From positions 39,184,001 through 39,248,000 of the forward strand of contig NC_077222.1 of the NCBI RefSeq assembly GCF_024763615.1: a stretch of DNA of 64,000 nt. Reading direction: 5' to 3'. This document shows positions 24,280 to 37,170 of the stretch, one piece after another; the first letter of the stretch is position 1, and each line of letters opens with the position of its first letter. Both the position numbers and the translations under genes were made by a program. The stretch comes from Phlebotomus papatasi (taxonomy: Eukaryota; Arthropoda; Insecta; Diptera; Psychodidae). The notes below the pieces were generated by a model. That model saw only the letters and a list, made by a program, of their open reading frames with translations, did not search any database and was not told where the DNA came from.

Positions 24280-25740
24280 AGGTGCGTAGGGTCCCGAAAG
24301 CTCTGGGAAGAACAGCTTTTCTTTCTATTGTTGGTTTAACTTTACCAAACGACGATTACCGGATTATCGTTTTTGGCAAATTGTAATGTTAATCATAAAA
24401 GGAATATGGGGAAAAATATTATTCGAAGCCAAAGTATGTGCGAAGCCTTAAAGCCTCTCCCCTATATCGGTGTGCAATTTTAGATTCTTTGTAAACTACT
24501 CAATTATGACTTGTATTATATATATTTTATATTTGTATTTTTTGCTTATTCATTCTACAAGAACAATTTATCAGGTAATGAACTCAAATGGTTTTTGGTA
24601 CGATGAAAAACATAATGCAAAACATAGGAAATATCATGCCCCTGAGTTGAAATTTAAAAATAGTATTTATAACACTATGTGACAATTTTAAACTTTTTTT
24701 ATATCGGTTCAGTTCGCTTTTTACAAAAATGCTTGTTATTCTGATTTCAATTTATTTTTATACCTGAAATGTTAGTAAATCGTTTGTCTTTTTTGATACA
24801 CAAGTGACTATCTAGTTTTAGTAAATCAATTGAATCAATTGAATAGTCTTAAGTTCCTTGAAGCGTAATATAACCCTTCGCACCGTGGATGGATACTTTC
24901 CGGTGTTCCTTCCGATTTCGGAATAGCTCGCTTTTCGATTCTTTAGGTACGTGTTCACGATCAATTTGCGCAGGTTCTCCATTTTTATCACTTTTCTCAG
25001 CCAAAACACAACCTTTTCAATATTTTTTTTTCAGAAATGAAAAGATGACGAAATTCTCTTGAAATGTCAAAAAAAAATCAAAACAAAACTCATTTCCTAT
25101 TGTGACTAACTTCATGTAGAAAACTTAGCATTTAAATCTGGGACACGTTTTAGTATCCCTGGTACTAGTTTTTTGAACTTTATTAGTTTTACATAGGGAG
25201 GTGACATTACCTTTAAGAAATGTCACCGATTTTAGTGTAAATTTTTCCCTGTTTTCGTACACATTTCACGAGATATCTCCAAAACTACGTAGGTTGCCAA
25301 TTTGGGGTTTTCGGTTGCCTATTCTATATTAAAATTGCTTTTATTTTTTATTACTATTATTTGCTAATTCATTCTACACTGACAGAAAACAGCTAATAAA
25401 CCGAAAAGTTTTTTCGGCGCGCTAGAAATATGTGGGAAACATAGGAAATGTCATGCCCCTGGTTTTACAGAAGAATCAACCTAATAATAATCTTGAAGTG
25501 AAATATTAGGAGAAGGGTTCCAAGCTTCGCACACACTCTGATTGGCTTAGAACACTTCATATTTATCCCACATTCTAGAATGAATCTGACTTAATTTTTT
25601 TTCATGAAATATGTGACCGAAGCCAGAGTAACTATCAAAATGTCAGTATGTCAGATTTATTAAAGGAATATGGGAAAAATATGAAGTATTTAAAACCAGA
25701 ATATGTGGAAACCTGAAAAACTTCCCCTATTATTTTCTTG
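24280..25740. repeat. Direct repeats around a transposase-like fragment
   Basis: The block with TTATTCATTCTACA .. AACATAGGAAATATCATGCC near 24545-24650 recurs diverged at 25365-25465. CCGAAAGCTCTGGGAAGAACA near 24295 resembles the arms of fold-back family G. Confidence 0.4.
24818..25009 (-). pseudogene. Transposase-like helix-turn-helix fragment
   Basis: 63 residues. KLIVNTYLKNRKASYSEIGR and then STVRRVILRFKE resemble the N-terminal helix-turn-helix of Tc1/mariner-type transposases. No DDE catalytic domain follows, so this is a remnant at best. Another short helix-turn-helix origin is possible. Confidence 0.4.
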
Positions 25741-25954
25741 GAAAAAAAATTTAGTCAGTAAATTAGCAAATTTTTTTTAAGTAAAAAGATTCATATTGGT
25801 TAACAAATAATCCAAAAGAATTAGTAAAAATTCAATTTAGGTAAATTAAAAAATCCATTTTGGACAGTGAAAAATTAAAATTGTTTTACTTAATACTTTC
25901 TACTTAATACTTGCTTTGTTAATAATATCAATCTCGATTTTTAAGTCTATGGCA

Positions 25955-26200
25955 CACCTTTTTTGGATAAAGAAAATGTCATGAAATGATAATTAACATC
26001 CTTTTCATTCTCAATTGTATGACATACATCTAACTCATTTTTTCGCAATCAAAATGCGATTGAACTAAATTTAATTTGGTCTGGTTAAAAGAAGAAGAAG
26101 AGTCTGAAAAAGTGGGATAGACATATGCAAAAAGTTTGAGAAAGAAAGAGCTGTGAATTTCGATAATATGAAATTTACCTGATCTGTGTGCCAGAGCTGT
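25955..26200. repeat. Repeat family F, copy 1 (partial)
   Basis: GCAATCAAAATGCGATTGAACTAA .. GAAGAAGAAG .. GACATA match blocks at 28690-28800 and 44830-44920. Confidence 0.55.
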
Positions 26201-28345
26201 TACAGATCATTTTTACCAAAATATACTGCCTAACCCGCTGCAGCCTTACTTTTGCAAAAATTTTATTTTCTTAATCTAAGACTTTATTTGTAGTTACTTG
26301 AAATATTTACATGTAGCAGAACATTTGTCGAGTTTTGAATTAATTTCGCTGAATATTTAGATAAAACACGGTTGATAAGCGGCTTTCAGATATTTCAACA
26401 AACTATTCTAACCTTCAACTATCATGTGTTCTTCGGATCATCTTATGAGAAATTTGCACAAGAATTGCGATGAGTCAATACATTTGCATAGTGCCTCAAG
26501 TTGTGATCTTCACACACTTAAAACAACTTTCAACACCGTGTCTTTTTCGAGTATATAGCAAAGCATCTCACTTGCTAATTGCCTCAACTACATAAAGATT
26601 CATGCTGTGAGCGCCAATGATGATGTTGAATTAGGATTATCTCTTTCTACACTTTTATACATTTATATTGAGATGTCCATGTGCAGTTTTTCACTCCCAG
26701 ACGGAAATATCCAATGATCGAGACAATTTCCTGCAAAACTACCGTTTTAGTATCAAATATCATTTTCTTATGGATCAAATTGATTATTAGCGATTTACGG
26801 TATTACCTACAACACCTTGAAAGTAGGATTCGAGATTCAAGTCACTCGGATATATGTTTTTTAAATAGTATTGATTAAGTAATTTTTTTTTTATTTTATG
26901 CATTTAACTTTATTGGAATTCAACATGATTCCCATGTTAATAATACATTTTGGCGTAAAGTATATGATTATTCAATGAATAAATTTATTGTTCATATACC
27001 AAATGAGAATAATGATAATTTCTGACCAACCTTTCTCTTTCACTTGTCACATTTTCAATATGAAAATTGTACATGGGAATCACGATAAATGACATTATGA
27101 AATTGCAATTGAAAGAGGATATGCAATTACAAGGCAACCAGCAAAAAAATCATATAATAATGTACTACTGGGAAAGAGTTTCGGTTGCTGGTCTATCATA
27201 TCTTTATCATTATAGCAAAATTGATTATGTGGCTTTTTGAATATGCCAAAATAATTTTGATTGTTGCTGGGGCAAAAAGTGCAACAGAATTGACGTGAAC
27301 GTGGATGGAATTCAAAGTAGAAATTGAGCAGGAAGCTTTCAATGGGCTTTTTGGATTGAAATATTGAACTCTACATATTGGAACGACAATAGATGATATG
27401 TGTGATGGTTAGTAATTTGACTCAAATAGCCATATAACTGGCTTATTGCACAATTTTATTGCGATCACGGTGTTTATTACCACAAAAATATTTAATTCAT
27501 TCTCTTGCAATTTCCGTCAATATGATTTTTTATTCCATATATCATATTCAATGACGCCTTTTTATCATCCACTACAATTATTCCATCATCATTCCTTTTT
27601 TTGAATTGCAAAATGTATCTGCAAAACAGAAAAGTTGTACCAAGCGTGGTTCAATCCGAAAAGAGTTGGAAATAACTCTGGGGAATCCTCGAACAACAAT
27701 GTTTTACAATTCTGTAACGTTTAAACGTTTCTTGATATCATTATAATATTGAAAACATAGTATTAGACAGTGAAATCAGTCGTATCTAACGAAAAGTATT
27801 TCAGGCCACGCCTCCTGTCAAACAAAGTTGAAAACAAGTTGAATAAGTTGGAATATCTTCTAATTAAAATACTTTACAATACCATAACTTTTCTTTAATG
27901 TAGTTTACAAAGACGTGGTATTGAATTTTCTGAGTAAAATGACCTCAAGTGTATTTTAGGTCACGCCCCTTTTGACTTTGTAGCTACCTGAAATTTGATA
28001 TTTTTATTACTGATACTGATTGATTATTTTCAAATTTATTTTAGTTCTCTTAACATTCTGATACATTTTCTACATAAATAAGTAGTAAATATACTTGAAA
28101 GGCTTGAAGGACCAGTCAAGGAAAACACAGAATCCCCTTTACCCTAGAAAATGGATATGACAAATAAAAATTTGACTTATTCTAAAAGTTCAGTACTACT
28201 TTACCGTATGAAATTACTTTTTTCAAATTTAGAATATTGCAAACCTGTATATTCGTTTGATATAAAATCGAAAGTGCATTATGAAAAAATACCGTTAAAT
28301 GGAGTCTATGCACTACAGACAAATCAGCAGTAAAAAATAAATTTA
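26201..28345. other. Single-copy-looking intronic DNA, nothing recognised
   Basis: About 2.1 kb. No supported gene, RNA or repeat. Confidence 0.45.
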
Positions 28346-28870
28346 GTATGAAATGCCTTCCGGTCATCTTTTAGACCAGAAAAATTTCATGTACTCAAAA
28401 TTCACAGTGCTTTCTCAATCGTTTTGCATGTGTTTATTCCAGTTTTTTTCGTTTCCAAAATTCAATTGAACTAAATTGAATTTCTTGTGATCTTCAAAAG
28501 AAAAAGTGCTAAAGTTGTGAGATGAATATATCCAAAATTGTTGGGAAACAAGGGGATATGAATTTTGATTCCATGAAATTTTCTTGTCTTCAAAGTTGTA
28601 CCGGACGGACTAATAAAAAACCAATTCAGCATACTTCTTAGATAAGAAAATTTCATGAAACTATGAAACCAAAATTCACATTCCCATCACTCTCAAACCT
28701 CTTGCATGCAATCAAAATCGGATTGAACTTAACTGAATTTGTTGTGATGTTGAAAAGAAGAAGAAGAAGAAGAAGAGTCCGAAAGACAGACATACACGGA
28801 ACGTTTGATAAAGAAAAAGGTAACGTGAATTTCGGTTTCATTAAGTTTTCCTGGATCTATAAGGAATGCT
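28346..28870. repeat. Repeat family F, copy 2
   Basis: Inverted blocks AAAATTTCATG..CAAAATTCAC and their complements, with GAAGAAGAAGAAGAAGAAG near 28755. The same layout is seen at 44745-45240. Confidence 0.6.
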
Positions 28871-29309
28871 GAAGCCATAAAAAAATTAAATTAGGTCAGG
28901 ATAGAAAATTTAATCTAAATCTTAAATTCTTACTACAAATAAATAGGATGATAGGAACACCTATTGACACTTTAAGAACTCGTGTCGGGACCAATTGACA
29001 CCCTAATCTGTAGGGGAAACTGGGGCAAAAATTCACAAAGTTCACAAATCGAAAAATTCAAAATTCAATATCTTCCAAGGTAAAAAAGATAGCGCAAGAA
29101 TTTTTTTTTCTATAGATAGCCTCCATAGACCTTCTTCAATGTCGTAAGTTTCTTAGAATTCGAACAAGGAATTTAGAAAATAAATAATATCGAAATTTTT
29201 AGCCCTATTTTTGAAATATTTTCCTTGCCTAAGATAGCAATTATTACCTACTTATTTCCAAAATTGATGCACTGGTGAATAATATATAATGGAACTGGTG
29301 TGATGAGTT

Positions 29310-29771
29310 GATTATAAAAATTCCGGTGATCACCAGTGAGAATTTCTTCACCTCAAGACTAAAAACACCTTTTTAATCTTGCCCAGAGCTTTCGGTCCGG
29401 ATATGGACCTTCTTCAGTGGTCAACTAAGACTATGTTTTTGTGATTTCTTGAGGATTCGTTCACTTTGTGGGAATTAAGGGTAAACATCACAGCAGGAAA
29501 AATCAGTTGGGAAGGTTTGTATGGGATAAATATTTACAATTTTCTAATTTTTTTAAAATTTTCTTTCTGCAAAGACTCTTTCAGTGACGTGTTTGGCGCT
29601 TTAAAAGTGAACTTTAGTGAACGAATCCTCAAAAAATCACAAAAACATAGTCTTAGTCGACCACTGAAGAAGGTCCATATCCGGACCGAAAGCTCTGGGC
29701 AAGATTAAAAAGGTGTTTTTAGTCTTGAGGTGAAGAAATTCTCACTGGTGATCACCGGAATTTTTATAATC
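29310..29771. mobile_element. Fold-back element family G, copy 1
   Basis: Arms of about 150 bp: GATTATAAAAATTCCGGTGA .. AGAGCTTTCGGTCCGG on the left, their mirror on the right up to 29771. The loop is unrelated AT-rich DNA; no coding capacity. The same arms recur at 45792-46431. Confidence 0.85.
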
Positions 29772-30501
29772 AATGGTGAATATTTTCTAAATCATCTGGA
29801 TTCTTTGGATACGAATCCGCTATCTATTTTAGAATTTCAAAAAGGTTCTTTTCTCCAGAAATCCTTTTATTAAAAATGGCCACTTGGGGTAAAAAGTAAC
29901 AAAAGGTATAGAGCAAAAAGTAACAAAAAGCGAAGCAATTTATGATGTCTCACGGCGAAAATGGTACGAGTTATAACGAAAAGTGTCACTGATTAACCTT
30001 TTATTTATTTTTTTAACCATGGTTATTGGCATCTTGATCTTGCAAATACGTGTCAGTTCATCCATTAGCTTTGTCGAGTTAAGTAAGAGAAAAAACATAT
30101 GAGCATCGACTTATCTAGACTTGGACTTCGCATTAAGTGTAAAATGTTTCCTGGTTCTATTGTAGTCATTTAGTATTTATTTATTAGGTAATTCTTCCTT
30201 AATCGAAAAAGAAATATTGTCATAGGGCAGTAATTATCATAAAGTAATTTATTGTTATCAGTCTGTTATTAATCTTTATTCATAAGCTCTGATAGTATTT
30301 TGTACTTGACTTTACCGCAAGGTTTTAAAAGAATTTATTGATCTCATTGATCTTCAATATATTAGACTGATTTAAATCGAAAAAAGAAAGTTCGTTTTAA
30401 GGTTATTTGATAAGACAATGGTAAAATACAATAAATAAATTCTAACTTAAAAATTACCGAGAATATCCATGAATCTTACTCTAGATTTTTTCCGTTTATT
30501 G
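29772..30501. other. AT-rich intronic DNA, nothing recognised
   Basis: No supported feature. Confidence 0.4.
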
Positions 30502-30721
30502 TAGGGGAATGTAGGCATGGTTCGCACAGAGTGAACCTTCAAACGATGCGAATTTTCTCTTTGTTTGCAAAGAGTTGACTTACCATTTCTCATCTCGTTT
30601 CATGAGCTTAATAATTATCTATTTTATGGCTAAGAAATGACGAACTAACTCTTTGCAAACAAAGAGTAAATTTGCGTTGTTTGAAGGTTCACTCTGTGCG
30701 AACCATGCCAACATTCCCCTA
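30502..30721. mobile_element. Hairpin MITE with TAGGGGAATGT ends
   Basis: Left TAGGGGAATGTAGGCATGG and right CCATGCCAACATTCCCCTA are near-perfect inverted repeats. The pairing continues through TTCGCACAGAGTGAACCTTC and CTCTTTGTTTGC. TA at both borders fits a 2-bp target. Confidence 0.9.
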
Positions 30722-32406
30722 AAGTTTCCAATAAATTGAACAATTAGAAAATATTCATATTCAAAACTGACCAAATGTCCCATATGTTTGTTTTGGGATA
30801 TTTAGCATTATTAAACATGGGATTTTTGTTGTATTTACGCGGGAATATTTACAAATAAAATATTGGAAAAGTTCATAAAAGGTCCAAAACAACCATGGAC
30901 TAAATACCACTAAATTTGGTCCTGTAGTATTAACCGCCAAAAGTGGGAGTTGGTGATTTTATTGTTATTTAAATTGGGTACGTGCTGAAGCCCTATGCAT
31001 GGCTTTTTTGGTCCTTTTTGGCTCCCAACAATTGTTGCGCCTCTTTGTTCTTTCTGTTTATGCTCACTTTGCAGCATTAAAATTTGTTTCATGCTCCCGA
31101 TAAAAATTCAATTTGACTGTGATTGTGTTTCAATGGTGTTCACTTGTGAAATTTTAAAGTTTTCTTCCCTTAAATGTTGAATAGAACACATCCCACACCA
31201 AAGAGGAACTTTTTCTTGGGGGTTAAATGTGGAAAAATCGAGGAGAAGGTTTGGGAGGACACGAAAGAGTGGTTCTGAGTTTTCCACACGCCAAACCAAT
31301 ACTGACAGATTGCATGTTCAGCATCCGTACTGCAAATACATAATACCTAGTCCTATATATATGTTGCAACAAGATGTGGAAGAAATGGTGGAAAATTGTA
31401 AGTGAAGTCAAAATTTAGCGAAGCTCCTCCAGCCAAAACTATTGTGGGTGGTAAATAGAAAGAATGACTGTAGTACAGGGATTGTATGTGTATAACATTT
31501 TTACCGATTTGTCGTCACATTGGCGCCTCGTGTCCTCAGTGGTTCCATCCAACTGTCGGTGAGGCAAAGTCTTCTGCACAAAGTCAGAGGAGTGAAACAT
31601 ACTTCGAATGTGAATTTCCGCTTTTCCCATTTTCATCCCGCACCATCGTTGCGCGTTTTTTCCCTGGCCCTGAACGGAAAAGTTCTGGAAATGAGCAACT
31701 TTCCAGCGAACGCGATGGCTGATAAAATTTATTGCATCAACTGAAATTTGAGGTAACTTTTTCGCTATCTAAGTCATATTGTTACACATTTTGTGTTAAA
31801 AGAAAGATTTTTATTGTTATACAATATCGATTAAACAATTTGATCAATTAGAGTTGGATTTTAGGAGTTTAATATAACTTTTACTACGGAAATTATAAAA
31901 AAATTTCTTGATAAATTTGGAGTACCATAACGTTACGATTCGATTTGACAAGTAATTAGTGATCAAATTTTTTAACGCATGTGTTGAGATTATTATAAAA
32001 ATTTTTACTAAAATATGTGCAAATTTTATATTACAAGTGTACTTTTATGTGTTATATTTTATTTATTGATATGGCCAACCATTCCGAGTCTTCCCAAATT
32101 AAATGTTGTTACAATAACTTAATTCTGCGAAGTCATATTGGTATCTTCTTACTGTCTTACTAAACGTTAAAAATTCAAAAATTAAAATTGCAAGCATTAT
32201 AAGCTTGGTGTGAAAATCCATTCGAAATACGGGATATAACGTATTTAAAAGCAATTCAAGTTTTCGTAGAGGTCTCAATCCTAAATATTCGATAGAAATA
32301 TTTAGTTTTGAATTCAATCACAACTATAAAGTTTTTTTCTGACAATTTTTTGTTGATTTTTCACTGATCGAATATGAATTTCTACTGCCTAATCTTGATT
32401 TCATAT
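30722..32406. other. Intronic DNA with a GC-richer patch at about 31490-31730
   Basis: Overlapping short frames in the patch have no known domain. It could be a conserved regulatory element; nothing in the sequence alone proves it. Confidence 0.35.
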
Positions 32407-32612
32407 TGAGGCTATTTACACCGCCGCATTAGATTGAGATTAAACTGTCCTAAAATCGGATTTTAGGACAATTCAGTCTCAAACTAATACGGGGGTGTAA
32501 TTGGCCTCAATGAAACAGTTTATATTATCGTCTCACATTGAGTCTAAATTGTCCTAAAACACGATTTTGGGACAATTGAATCTCAATCTAATGCGGCGGT
32601 GTAAATGGCCTA
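32407..32612. mobile_element. Hairpin MITE with an extra internal arm
   Basis: Outer arms TTTACACCGCCGCATTAGAT / ATCTAATGCGGCGGTGTAAA are inverted repeats. A second, diverged right arm (AATACGGGGGTGTAATTGGCC) sits in the middle, so one left arm faces two right arms. Confidence 0.8.
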
Positions 32613-32714
32613 ATTGACTTAATTCGATTTTTCACAAACCTACCCTACAATTCTACAATAAGGTGTTTTAATTTCAAATCTTTAATTCGGTTTATAAGAG
32701 CAGATTCGTATTCA

Positions 32715-32912
32715 TCGATCATCATCATCCTTAACCGCTTATCTCTATTGGGATCGCGGTCCAAGGGGTCCACGGACTTCCAGGTTAACAGACCATACCT
32801 GTCGATCTTCTGCCACTTCAGGAATATGGTCCTTAACGTGATTCAGTCACCTTGTCCTAGGTCTGTCTCGAGGTCGAGACTCTTCTACAATCGCTTTCAT
32901 AGCTTTTCTGGG
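32715..32912 (-). pseudogene. RTE-like non-LTR retrotransposon, 3' end remnant
   Basis: On the minus strand it aligns with 10795-11047: AAAGCTATGAAAGCGATTGT, CCTAGGACAAGGTG, CCTGAAGTGGCAGAAGATCG, GACCGCGATCCCAATAGAGA, then a GATGATGATGAT tail. The frame is broken by stops; a dead 5'-truncated copy. Confidence 0.65.
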
Positions 32913-33235
32913 AAATTTTTCTATTGATCGAGGAAGATCTTAAATTTAAAACTCGATTTTCTGAAATACTACTAAACATCTTGAGATTACCTTGTGACAT
33001 AAATCTTTAAGAGTCTAAAAACACGGAATAAACATTTTTTTACATTTTTTTAAACTTCACTATTTGTCTATTTTGACTCTAAATTATGACTCAAAGAGAC
33101 CGAGAATGTAATTAAATTTTAAAGTTTTCTCAAAACCGAAAAGAAATAATTTTTCTAAATTTATTTTTGGATGTTCATTAGGTATTTGCTTCTTAGTGGA
33201 CATTTAATATTTCGAACTTTGGAGTTTTAATCTAA

Positions 33236-33500
33236 GCCCTCAATATGTCAAGTGGTAGTAGAATACTCGCTCTATGATGCAAGTGTCCCGGGTTCGAATC
33301 CCCATTAGGTCACCGGGAATTTTTCTGGCGTTAATTGTGTTCGGATTGCATCCAGTGAGTTGCACTGCACTTGATTCCATGGGCATGGGACTGACAACCT
33401 CATCCCGTACAAGAAAAAATAATAATGCATGTCTAGTCTAGAAATCCCCTTGCGAGAAGGCCTTGTTCACTAATGGAATGTTGTGCCAGCATTATTATTA
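33236..33500 (+). mobile_element. tRNA-derived SINE
   Basis: The head resembles a tRNA: AGTGGTAGTAGAATACTCGC (box A region) and GGGTTCGAATCCC (box B, matching GGTTCRANNCC) at normal spacing. A unique body follows (CCAGTGAGTTGCACTGCACT), and it ends in an ATTATTATTA tail. The head has lost tRNA folding, so it is a SINE and not a tRNA gene. RNA polymerase III would drive it; the partner LINE is not known. Confidence 0.8.
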
Positions 33501-36334
33501 GTTTTATGCCCAGCGCACAATATTTTCTGTTTTGTAAACATGTTTAGAAATTTAGAAAAGCAAAATATGTTGCCGGAATAGGCAACACTACCTCACCGGA
33601 GAGACGATTACGAAGTATATACTTTTTTACGCGAAATACAGGATCCAGCTGGTAAATATTACCCGAAATTTAAAAATTAATTCACCATTAACATAAACAG
33701 AAACAATCTTTAATGAAAACTAATCAATGTTTATGAAAAACACCGAAAGAAACCTTCTGCACTTCACCACAAATCACAAGACTGCTAGAAATACAAGAGA
33801 TCTGTCACATTTGTAAGACTCTTTCCACACTGGGTTTTCACAACAAAATTTAAATTCAATTTATACCTAAAATTTAACGGTCTTCGTGTTAATACATCCT
33901 AAAATGAATAAATATTTAAAAGCAAAATGAATTCATTGACTATTCAAAGATTACATACATAATTTTAATTAATTTATTTGCAAGGCCGAAATTACACTCA
34001 AAATGGCCGAAATTAGAAGCTGGCCGAAATTTGGCACACTCCCCCTATATACTGTTTCGTTTTTATACGTGGGATCAACATTGTAATTTATAACGTAACC
34101 ACAATTTCTGAAGAAAGGGAAAGGGGTTTCCGTGCTCTTAAGTTCGTTGCGTCACACGTCGACAATTTAGTGCTTCGTGAGAGTATTTTCACACCCTTTC
34201 CCTCAAGAGAGTTGTAACCTTTGAACGCTGCTCCTCTTAGTGCGATTTACAGCAATAAATATTCATAGCTGGTGACTTTAACTTGTATTTACGGAAACAA
34301 GACAATTTGGTAAATTTGCCAATTTCCTTTGAGCAATTCACACGACAATGGGACGTACTTTCGCGGGAGCCATTCAATTACAAAACTGGGGAGTTTTGTA
34401 CAAAGAGGGTGATTGTGTCTAGACGAAGGATGGCAGAATCGGTGAAATTGATACAAATGATTGCAAATGATGCTAATGATATTTTCCAGGGGTTCACAGT
34501 AGGAGATTCTTCTCTGGCTGCAAGAAAAAAAAATTCATCATCGAATTTCCAAATCATTTACCAAAGAATACGAATAGTTGGGGAGTTGCTTGTGATATTC
34601 AAATCACTTTTCCTATGGTTTTTCTTCCAACACATATGAGTATAATGTGATGCTTTTACTTATTTCTCTGACTTTTTTTTTGGGTACAAATAATAAAAAA
34701 TCATGTAATTTAATTTAGCTAAGTAACCAATAATTGCCAAAGTTTCCAATTTTATTTCCCATTCCTTTACCCACTGGTGAACACAATAAACGTTCAATGG
34801 CACAGTTTTGACTACTTTGAAGAAATAAGGGAGAAATTCTCGGTATTACATTTATTTGTTTCTGGTCCAAAATATCATAGTCATTGGGCGGTTTTTTCGG
34901 TAATTTTGACTGTGATTCTCTCGTAATCCCAGCTTTAGTGATGCTGTGGTTCGGTCAACCATCTCCAATTGGTCTTATATTTACAGGGTAGATGGTTTCC
35001 AGTCTCCAAAATCTAATCTGCCCATCACGTCAGTGGAAAGTATAATCTCTGTGGATTGAAAATATACATAAAATAACACGTTTTTAAAATTTTGTTCTAA
35101 ATCGTTTTGGAAAATATGACTTTGAATTATTTAAAAATAGTTATTTTTTATGTCACATGCAGCAATTTTTGCTCTAGATTTACTAGAATAAGGTCGGAGA
35201 ACTATGTAATACCTTAAGATCCCGTTTATATTCACATTTTATTAACTTCTTAACAATTTCTTCACCATAAGCTAAACATACAATGACAGAAACATATATT
35301 TTTAGCCGTCCGGCCGTGTAGTATTTTAAGAAAATTAGAATGTTTGATAAATCGATTAAAAATCCAAAATTTTGCCCTATTTTTATGTTCGTAAACTGAC
35401 CGTATGATGATTATATACGTGAACTTTTACTTAAATCCCTTCTCAAATAATACTGCATTTATTTACGAACTATTTTTGAAATGAAATATTTTGAATGCAA
35501 TAAATTTCATTTTTTTAAATTACTAAATAATGTTCTAATTTAGAGGATTATTGAGGTATAACCACTTATAATTTTGTTTGAGAAAGAACTATTTTGGAAC
35601 ATTTTAAAAATTTTGAACTTCTTTTATACTACTTTGAAAAGGAACGGATTACAAAACTGATTTTAAATTGGTCGTAACTACGACGTAGTTGTAAACACAT
35701 TCGGGACCTCCTTGGCCTTTTCGAAACTTTAAGGAAACCATGGTGTGCATGAAAATCCGGTAAATGGTTTTCAAAATTAAACATGTTAAGTTAAACTCTA
35801 TTTAAATGAATTTCCAGAAACCGAATAAATATACGAAAAAATTCTAATACTTTTGTTTTAGCATTTTTCGTAATTTTTTCTTATTTCTTAAAAAACAAAA
35901 AAAGTAATAAAATATAGAACGACTAATAGTCTAAAATAATTTTCGTTTTGAGATTTTTTTTTCATTTTGTATTAATTATGTTCCGTTTTATATCTTGACC
36001 AATTTGGTGGATCAGACCAAAGACTAAAGAATTGCTAAGAACACATGAATATTTAATTTTTAATATTCTAGATTATTCTTATTTTTGGAAATGGTAGGTT
36101 TGCTTTAGATCGGTTCTTATACCTATTTTTTCATATATTTCCATATAATTTTGTAAACCGCATTTACAACTTTTTTCTGGATTTAGTTTTTTTTAAAGTT
36201 ATTTGGGCCGTTTTATTGTCCCAAAAATGTGTATTGTCGAAAGTATCGCATGTTTAAAATTATCCCACGCTTCTCTATGAACAAATAGTCGAAAATTATA
36301 TTCTTAAATTTAAATAGATATTTCCACAATCTTT
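33501..36334. other. Intronic DNA; family I right end at 33985-34060
   Basis: GCTGGCCGAAATTTGGCACA then CTCCCCCTA is a family I end without its partner. A 118-codon frame at 34283-34639 (+) has no recognisable domain; I do not call it a gene. The rest shows nothing. Confidence 0.4.
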
Positions 36335-36853
36335 TTAACCCTTTAAGGACGACTGGAACACCGATGTTCCTGAAAGAAAATGATTTCTCCTGACTAGCTT
36401 AAGTTATTTCTGTCAAATGTTTGTATGTAATCATAAAGTAGAACATTGTAGGAATCTAGAATATTTTTGCAAATCCCAACTATTTGCTATACAGTAAAGT
36501 TTTAAGCTCGAAAGTGACGAATTTTCAAATTACGTTATTGATGAATGATTTTTATTATTTTTTATATTTACAATTTTATTAGCAAAAACTTATTGGTATT
36601 AGAAACTGCAAAAACTATACATAATATATTTAATAAAACTGGAAATTTATCAGTCATTAATGTTTCCAGAAATATTATTTAAGTTTTTGGGTTATTTTTG
36701 TCCCTATCATCCATAGAGGCAAAAATATATTGAATCACATTGAGTTGAACTTTCTAAGGATATATTTAAGACGTTTCACAAGTCTTGTTAATCGGTTTCA
36801 TTTTTATTGTTGATTTTTGGTCAGTAAAAAGTGTCTCGTCTTTAAAGGATTAA
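36335..36853. mobile_element. piggyBac-like MITE family C, copy 1
   Basis: TTAA + CCCTTTAAGGACGA at the left; TCGTCTTTAAAGGA + TTAA at the right. TTAA duplications and CCC..GGG ends are the hallmark of piggyBac-mobilised elements. Related interior at 49057-49583. Confidence 0.85.
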
Positions 36854-36861
36854 GGGCAGAA

Positions 36862-37170
36862 TTACATTGACAGTAAAATGCTCACCGTATTTCGTTAATT
36901 AACGCATTTTCATTGCGATTCTTACGCAAATTCTCGATTACCGTATTGCCTTATCTCATACTCGGTGGCACTAGGTGAAAATAATATAAGCTCACCGTTA
37001 ATCGAATTTTCTTTTTATTTCTTCAATTTTCTTATATTATTTCCACCTAGTGCCACCGAGTATGAGATAAGGTAATACGGTAATGGAAATTTGCATAAGA
37101 ATTGTAATGAAAATGCGTAAATTAGCGAAATACGGTGAGGCTACAGCGAGCATTTTATTGTCAATGTGAT
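36862..37170. mobile_element. Hairpin MITE with ACATTGACA ends
   Basis: ACATTGACAGTAAAATGCTC at the left mirrors GAGCATTTTATTGTCAATGT at the right. Arms continue through CTCATACTCGGTGGCACTAG. It abuts the family C copy. Confidence 0.88.

Noticed and set aside
33236..33310. Possible tRNA gene
   Set aside because: Box A and B are present but acceptor and anticodon stems do not pair, and a SINE body follows.
34283..34639. 118-codon open frame on the plus strand
   Set aside because: No recognisable domain, AT-rich codon use like the surroundings, no splice context or similar sequence; a chance frame is likely.
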